Assembly: GCA_030642885.1 (NCBI GenBank)
Contig: DAOWMX010000054.1
Span: 1 to 10,045, forward strand
Direction of reading: 5' to 3'
Source of the DNA: Anaerolineales bacterium
GTDB lineage: Bacteria; Chloroflexota; Anaerolineae; Anaerolineales; E44-bin32
Length of the DNA: 10,045 nt
Part shown: in pieces, positions 6,772 through 10,045 of the stretch
Layout: every line of letters begins with the position of its first letter
Numbering within the stretch: position 1 is the first letter of the stretch
Made by a program: the position numbers and the translations under genes
The notes under the pieces: model-generated
What the model saw: the letters and a program-made list of their open reading frames with translations, nothing else
Databases searched by the model: none
Told to the model about the DNA's origin: nothing

Positions 6772-7320
6772 ATGTCAGACAAGTATAGCTTCATCGTTGT
6801 GAAATACCCACAGAAGGAAACCGGGGAAGCGGCACTGGCTGCCGTCCTCGGGTTAGCGAAGGAAAAGGTCGTCAAGCTGAAGGACGCCGTGGCGATCACG
6901 AAGACCGAAAAGGGAAAGATCAAGCTTCACCAGACCAAGGATGATCCCGCCGGAAAGGGTTTCCTCAAGGGCGGCTTGATCGGCGTGCTCTTTGCAATCT
7001 TGTTTGGACCCGCAGGCTGGATCGTCGCCGGCGCGGCATTGGGCACCGCCTTCTCGATGTTCGACCGCGGCATCAAGAATAAACTGCTTAAAAAACTGGG
7101 CGATGACATGTCCACGGAAGAGTCGGCGCTGGCAGTCCTGATCAAGGAAGCCGATTGGGAGACCTTGCGTGATCGCATGGCTGCCAACGACTTCAAGGGC
7201 GAGACGATAATTTCCGAAATCGTCGAGGATCATCTCGATGAGGTCGAGAAATTGACGGATGATCCCGAGAAAGTCGAAGCGGTGCCAGAGGAGATGGAAC
7301 TCCCGGAGGCTGCTGAGTAA
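6772..7320 (+). CDS. DUF1269 domain-containing membrane protein
   Basis: A 182-residue protein matching the DUF1269 family. It opens with a beta strand typical of the family (KYSFIVVKYPQKETGEAALA) and a second short domain half (VVKLKDAVAITKTEKGKIKL). A Gly-rich hydrophobic hairpin at about residues 62-96 follows (KGGLIGVLFAILFGPAGWIV, then AGAALGTAF). A basic stretch (IKNKLLKKLGDDM) and the conserved SALAVLIKEADWETLRDRM come next. The C-terminus (from about 150) is highly acidic (PEKVEAVPEEMELPEAAE). Family members are thought to be membrane-associated; the function is unknown, and some are stress-related. The layout of an alpha/beta domain split by a glycine-rich membrane hairpin is as expected. 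A perfect terminator follows directly, so this is the last gene of its transcript. Confidence 0.92.
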   Translation: MSDKYSFIVVKYPQKETGEAALAAVLGLAKEKVVKLKDAVAITKTEKGKIKLHQTKDDPAGKGFLKGGLIGVLFAILFGPAGWIVAGAALGTAFSMFDRGIKNKLLKKLGDDMSTEESALAVLIKEADWETLRDRMAANDFKGETIISEIVEDHLDEVEKLTDDPEKVEAVPEEMELPEAAE

Positions 7321-7330
7321 TAACTCACCA

Positions 7331-7373
7331 TTGGAGCCAGGTTGTTTTAAGCCTGGCTCCAACTTCTTTATTT
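7331..7373 (+). terminator. Intrinsic transcription terminator after the DUF1269 gene
   Basis: A perfect 11-bp stem, TTGGAGCCAGG (7331-7341) with CCTGGCTCCAA (7352-7362), encloses a 10-nt loop. It is followed by a T-rich stretch (CTTCTTTATTT). It starts 10 bases after the stop codon and separates the DUF1269 transcript from the carrier/OTC unit. The T-run is interrupted, but stem quality makes this a confident call. Confidence 0.9.
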
Positions 7374-7407
7374 CATTGATAAGTGAGCGTATTCATCAAT
7401 TATATGT

Positions 7408-7414
7408 AGGAGGG
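7408..7414 (+). promoter_or_regulatory. Strong Shine-Dalgarno sequence ahead of a putative leader ORF
   Basis: AGGAGGG lies 7 nt before a TTG at 7422. It is too far (about 85 bases) from the carrier's ATG 7499 to serve it, and the carrier has its own GAAAGGGG at 7482-7489. A near-perfect anti-16S match with no annotated gene behind it suggests a small translated ORF here. Confidence 0.5.
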
Positions 7415-7421
7415 TAGGGAT

Positions 7422-7496
7422 TTGAGACAGAGCGTACGGAAAAACCACAAGCCAATGGATGTCCAACAACGAGCGATACAAGAAAGGGGTTCTTAG
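7422..7496 (+). CDS. Putative 24-residue leader peptide with TTG start
   Basis: The frame TTG at 7422 to TAG at 7494-7496 encodes 24 residues, (M)RQSVRKNHKPMDVQQRAIQ then ERGS. It ends 2 nt before the ATG of the carrier gene. Four of its codons are arginine (AGA, CGG, CGA, AGG), a notable content given that the next two genes handle arginine-pathway compounds. The strong AGGAGGG 7 nt upstream supports translation. The carrier's own ribosome site lies within the leader's last codons, so translating ribosomes would pass over or expose it. Such an arrangement could couple carrier translation to leader translation or sense charged Arg-tRNA. No competing hairpins were worked out, so the regulatory role is speculation; the ORF could also be a chance frame. 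Confidence 0.35.
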   Translation: MRQSVRKNHKPMDVQQRAIQERGS

Positions 7497-7498
7497 AC

Positions 7499-8989
7499 AT
7501 GGCTGAAAACAAAGAGAAAAAAGGTTTCAAGTTCCCAAGCGCATTTACCATCTTGTTTCTGTTAATCATTGTGGTGGTCATCGCCACATGGGTCGTCCCT
7601 GCTGGACAGTACGAGCTGAACGCGGACGGCGATCCTATCCCGGGTAGCTACCACGAGGTTGAATCAAACCCGCAGCGGATTATCTCCGATGGGCTCCTGG
7701 CGATCGTCAACGGCACCTTCGGCATCCAGGCTGAGGATGGCAGCATCAGCATCTACAACTTCGGTGAACTTTACGGCGCCATCGACGTGGCCTTTTTCGT
7801 CCTGGTCATCGGAGGTTTCCTGGCAATTACGATGGAAACCGGCGCTATCGATGCCGGCATCTATAAAATCACCACCGGCCTGAAGGGTCGTGAAAAGTGG
7901 ATGATCGCCATATTGATGACCGTCTTTGCGGTCGGCGGCACGACCTACGGCATGGCGGAGGAGACGTTGGCTTTCTACGGCTTGATCGTCGCCGTGATGA
8001 TTGCGGCGGGTTATGATGCCATGGTCGGCGTGGCTGTTGTCATGCTTGGCGCGGGAATCGGCACTCTCGCTTCGACAGTGAACCCTTTCGCCACAGGCGT
8101 TGCCTCTGCGTTCGCCGGCATATCCATCGCCGATGGTCTGGTCTCAAGGTTGTTCATCCTCGTCGTCGGCACGCTCATCGGCATCGTTTTCGTCACCCGC
8201 TATGCCGAGAAGGTGCGGGCGGATCCCTCTAAATCCCTTGTCTACGATAAAAAGGAGGAAAACGAGAAACATTTCCTGCGCGATTTGCAAGCTGAGACGC
8301 AGCCAGAGTTCACCGGGCGGCGCAAAGCGATCCTGCTCCTGTTTGCGCTGGCCTTCTTGATCATGATTTACAGCGTGATTCCCTGGCCTGACCTGGGCAT
8401 CAACATTCCGCATTTGGATTGGTGGTTCGGTGAGTTTGCCGCGCTGTTCCTTTTCTTCGCCATCGTGATCGGTTTCGTGGGGCGCATGGGAGAAGCCGGC
8501 ATCTCTGAAACCTTTGTCAACGGCGCACGCGACATGCTCGGAGTAGCGCTGATCATCGGCGTCGCTCGCGGCGTGAGCGTAATCATGAACAATGGATTAA
8601 TCGTGGATACAGTCCTGGCCTGGGCAGAGGGCTTGCTTGTTACTATGGGTGGGGCGGCGTTCGTGAACATCACCCATCTCCTCTACCTGCCGCTCGGTTT
8701 CCTGATTCCATCCTCATCCGGACTGGCGACGGTGACCATGCCCATTATGGCGCCGCTCGCGGATATTGCCAGTATCGACCGGAGCCTGGTTGTCACTGCT
8801 TACCAGTCGGCCAGTGGGCTGCTCAATCTGGTCAACCCCACTTTCGCCGTCGTGATGGGTGGGCTGGCGCTTGGGCGGGTGGGTTATCAAAAATGGCTGC
8901 GTTTCGTGGCGCCATTGATGCTTATCATCTTCCTGTTGTATGCGCTCGTATTAACCGTGGGCGTATTCTTTCCGGGTCAGATTTTCTAG
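7499..8989 (+). CDS. YfcC-family carrier (DcuC/ArcD-like basic amino acid transporter)
   Basis: A 496-residue polytopic membrane protein of the YfcC family (C4-dicarboxylate anaerobic carrier-like fold, DcuC superfamily). The basic N-terminus (AENKEKKGFK) leads into TM1 (about 12-32) with the family's ATWVVPAGQYE turn. Later landmarks are GGTTYGMAEET (146-156), the loop STVNPFATG (192-200), and a charged cytoplasmic loop at about 233-275 between the two halves. In the second half are GVARGVSVIMNNGLIVDT and FLIPSSSGLATVTMPIMAPL, the mirrored re-entrant/substrate motif. About 12 helices are expected, and the length is normal. Despite the dicarboxylate label, proteins of this type often sit in arginine deiminase clusters, and the adjacent ornithine carbamoyltransferase suggests arginine/ornithine or citrulline transport. 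GAAAGGGG (7482-7489) serves the start. The OTC gene follows after 33 bases, almost certainly in the same operon. Substrate is inferred, not shown by the sequence. Confidence 0.9.
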   Translation: MAENKEKKGFKFPSAFTILFLLIIVVVIATWVVPAGQYELNADGDPIPGSYHEVESNPQRIISDGLLAIVNGTFGIQAEDGSISIYNFGELYGAIDVAFFVLVIGGFLAITMETGAIDAGIYKITTGLKGREKWMIAILMTVFAVGGTTYGMAEETLAFYGLIVAVMIAAGYDAMVGVAVVMLGAGIGTLASTVNPFATGVASAFAGISIADGLVSRLFILVVGTLIGIVFVTRYAEKVRADPSKSLVYDKKEENEKHFLRDLQAETQPEFTGRRKAILLLFALAFLIMIYSVIPWPDLGINIPHLDWWFGEFAALFLFFAIVIGFVGRMGEAGISETFVNGARDMLGVALIIGVARGVSVIMNNGLIVDTVLAWAEGLLVTMGGAAFVNITHLLYLPLGFLIPSSSGLATVTMPIMAPLADIASIDRSLVVTAYQSASGLLNLVNPTFAVVMGGLALGRVGYQKWLRFVAPLMLIIFLLYALVLTVGVFFPGQIF

Positions 8990-9022
8990 AATCTAACTAT
9001 AGCCATTCCTAAGGAGGGAACC

Positions 9023-10024
9023 ATGGCATTCAATCTTCGTCATCGCAATTTTGTAAAACTCCTGGATTTCACCCCCAAGGAGATCAAGTTTATGCTCAAG
9101 CTTTCTGCGGATCTCAAGGCTGCCAAGTATGGCGGCTACGAGCAGAAGACTCTGTCTGGCAAGAATATCTGTCTGATCTTTGAGAAGTCCTCGACGCGTA
9201 CACGCACCTCATTCGAGGTCGCCGCCTACGATCAGGGCGCCAACGTGACCTACCTGGGTCCCGCTGGTTCACACATCGGACACAAAGAAACCATGAAGGA
9301 CACCGCTCGGGTGCTCGGCCGCACGTACGATGGGATCGAGTACCGTGGCTTCGCACAGGAGACCATCGAGACACTGGCGGAATACGCGGGTGTTCCAGTC
9401 TGGAACGGGTTGACCGACGAGTACCACCCCACCCAGATACTGGCCGATGTGCTCACCATGACCGAGCACACCTACAAGGACCTACCCGATATCGCCTTCA
9501 CTTATATGGGCGATGCCCGCAACAACATGGGCAACTCGCTCATGGTCGGCGGCGTGAAACTGGGCATGGACGTGCGCTTGTGCGCCCCGAAGGCAAACTG
9601 GCCTGAAGAAAGCCTGGTCAAAACGTGCAAGGCGATCGCCAAGGAGACCGGCGCTCGATTGACCATCACCGATGATGTTGCCAAGGGCGTCAAGGGCGCC
9701 GATTACCTGTACACAGATGTATGGGTGTCGATGGGCGAAGCAGACTCGGTGTGGGAAGAGCGCATCAAGCTGCTCAAACCCTACCAGGTTAACGCCGAAG
9801 CGATGAAGCTAACCGGCAACCCGGACGTCCAATTCTTGCATTGCTTACCCGCCTTCCACAATATCGACACCAAAGTGGGGTTGGAGATGAAGGAGAAATT
9901 CGGTCTCGAGGGGCTGGAAGTGACCGAGGAGGTCTTCGAATCGCCGGCATCCCTCGTCTTCGATGAAGCCGAGAACCGGCTGCATACGATCAAGGCCATC
10001 ATGGTGGCTACGCTGGGCGACTAA
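9023..10024 (+). CDS. argF: Ornithine carbamoyltransferase
   Basis: A complete 333-residue cytoplasmic enzyme interconverting ornithine plus carbamoyl phosphate and citrulline plus phosphate. Carbamoyl phosphate binding is marked by SSTRTRT (56-62) and HPTQ (135-138), ornithine binding by the SMG loop in DVWVSMGE (232-239), and the catalytic Cys by HCLPAFH (273-279). The C-terminus (EVTEEVFESPASLVFDEAEN, RLHTIKAIMVATLGD) is of the long E. coli ArgF/ArcB type rather than the shorter 'HCLPVHR' type. Motifs alone do not separate anabolic from catabolic enzymes. The position behind a YfcC carrier favours a catabolic role (ArcB): phosphorolysis of citrulline to ornithine and carbamoyl phosphate, which carbamate kinase would turn into ATP. 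AAGGAGGG (9011-9018) lies 4 nt before the ATG. The 21 bases after the stop show no gene start. Identity is secure; direction of use is inferred. Confidence 0.97.
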   Translation: MAFNLRHRNFVKLLDFTPKEIKFMLKLSADLKAAKYGGYEQKTLSGKNICLIFEKSSTRTRTSFEVAAYDQGANVTYLGPAGSHIGHKETMKDTARVLGRTYDGIEYRGFAQETIETLAEYAGVPVWNGLTDEYHPTQILADVLTMTEHTYKDLPDIAFTYMGDARNNMGNSLMVGGVKLGMDVRLCAPKANWPEESLVKTCKAIAKETGARLTITDDVAKGVKGADYLYTDVWVSMGEADSVWEERIKLLKPYQVNAEAMKLTGNPDVQFLHCLPAFHNIDTKVGLEMKEKFGLEGLEVTEEVFESPASLVFDEAENRLHTIKAIMVATLGD

Positions 10025-10045
10025 AGGTTGATCGAAATCCTTTTC

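Noticed and set aside
7375..7400. A canonical FNR/ANR or ArgR box
   Set aside because: FNR boxes need a 4-base gap between TTGAT and ATCAA, here it is 16; only one half (TATTCAT at 7390-7396) resembles an ARG box. Kept only as a low-score palindrome.
7376..7406. TTGATA (7376-7381) with TATATG (7401-7406) as a sigma-70 promoter
   Set aside because: The 19-bp spacer is long, the -10 is poor, and the transcript would start inside the AGGAGGG at 7408-7414, removing the leader ORF's ribosome site.
1..10045. CRISPR array, insertion sequence, tRNA or rRNA
   Set aside because: No regularly spaced repeats, transposase motifs, terminal inverted repeats with target duplications, cloverleaf or rRNA-like conserved stretches were seen in the intergenic regions.

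Overview
The window looks like chromosomal DNA from an anaerobic, environmental member of the Chloroflexota, most likely an Anaerolineae-type genome. This is an inference from gene style: a lipoprotein with a Pro/Thr-rich linker, a very large MalT-like LuxR regulator followed by a roughly 80-residue acidic protein, a DUF1269 membrane protein, and a YfcC-type carrier paired with an ornithine carbamoyltransferase. There is no rRNA, tRNA or marker gene to settle the taxonomy.

Left part (1-1545, minus strand, visibly more AT-rich than the right end): reading in the direction of transcription, there is a 5'-truncated remnant of the C-terminal tip of a large RHS/polymorphic-toxin-like protein (1545 to 1138). 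An 80-residue acidic protein follows 5 nt later (1132 to 890) and may be its conserved partner or immunity gene. Then comes a secreted lipoprotein (693 to 1). The toxin remnant is broken twice: its 5' end is missing, and an in-frame TAA at 1218-1216 splits the conserved tail. The reading frame continues past that TAA for 25 codons and ends just before the 80-residue gene. I regard this as the least ordinary part of the window.

Middle part (1788-5950, plus strand): a minimal two-TM potassium channel (TTIGYGD filter), a short open frame resembling the first membrane helix of a lost membrane protein, an uncharacterised three-TM protein with a long central soluble segment, and an approximately 895-residue STAND-type ATPase/LuxR transcription regulator.

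Right part (6276-10024, plus strand): a 78-residue acidic conserved protein, a DUF1269 membrane protein closed by a textbook terminator (perfect 11-bp stem), and then an arginine/ornithine catabolism unit made of a YfcC-family carrier and ornithine carbamoyltransferase. A possible 24-codon arginine-containing leader ORF with a strong Shine-Dalgarno sequence sits directly in front of the carrier. The pair suggests uptake or exchange of an amino acid such as arginine, ornithine or citrulline, with phosphorolysis of citrulline to carbamoyl phosphate for ATP. The arginine deiminase and carbamate kinase genes are not in the window and would have to lie downstream or elsewhere.

I saw no CRISPR array, insertion sequence, tRNA or rRNA.
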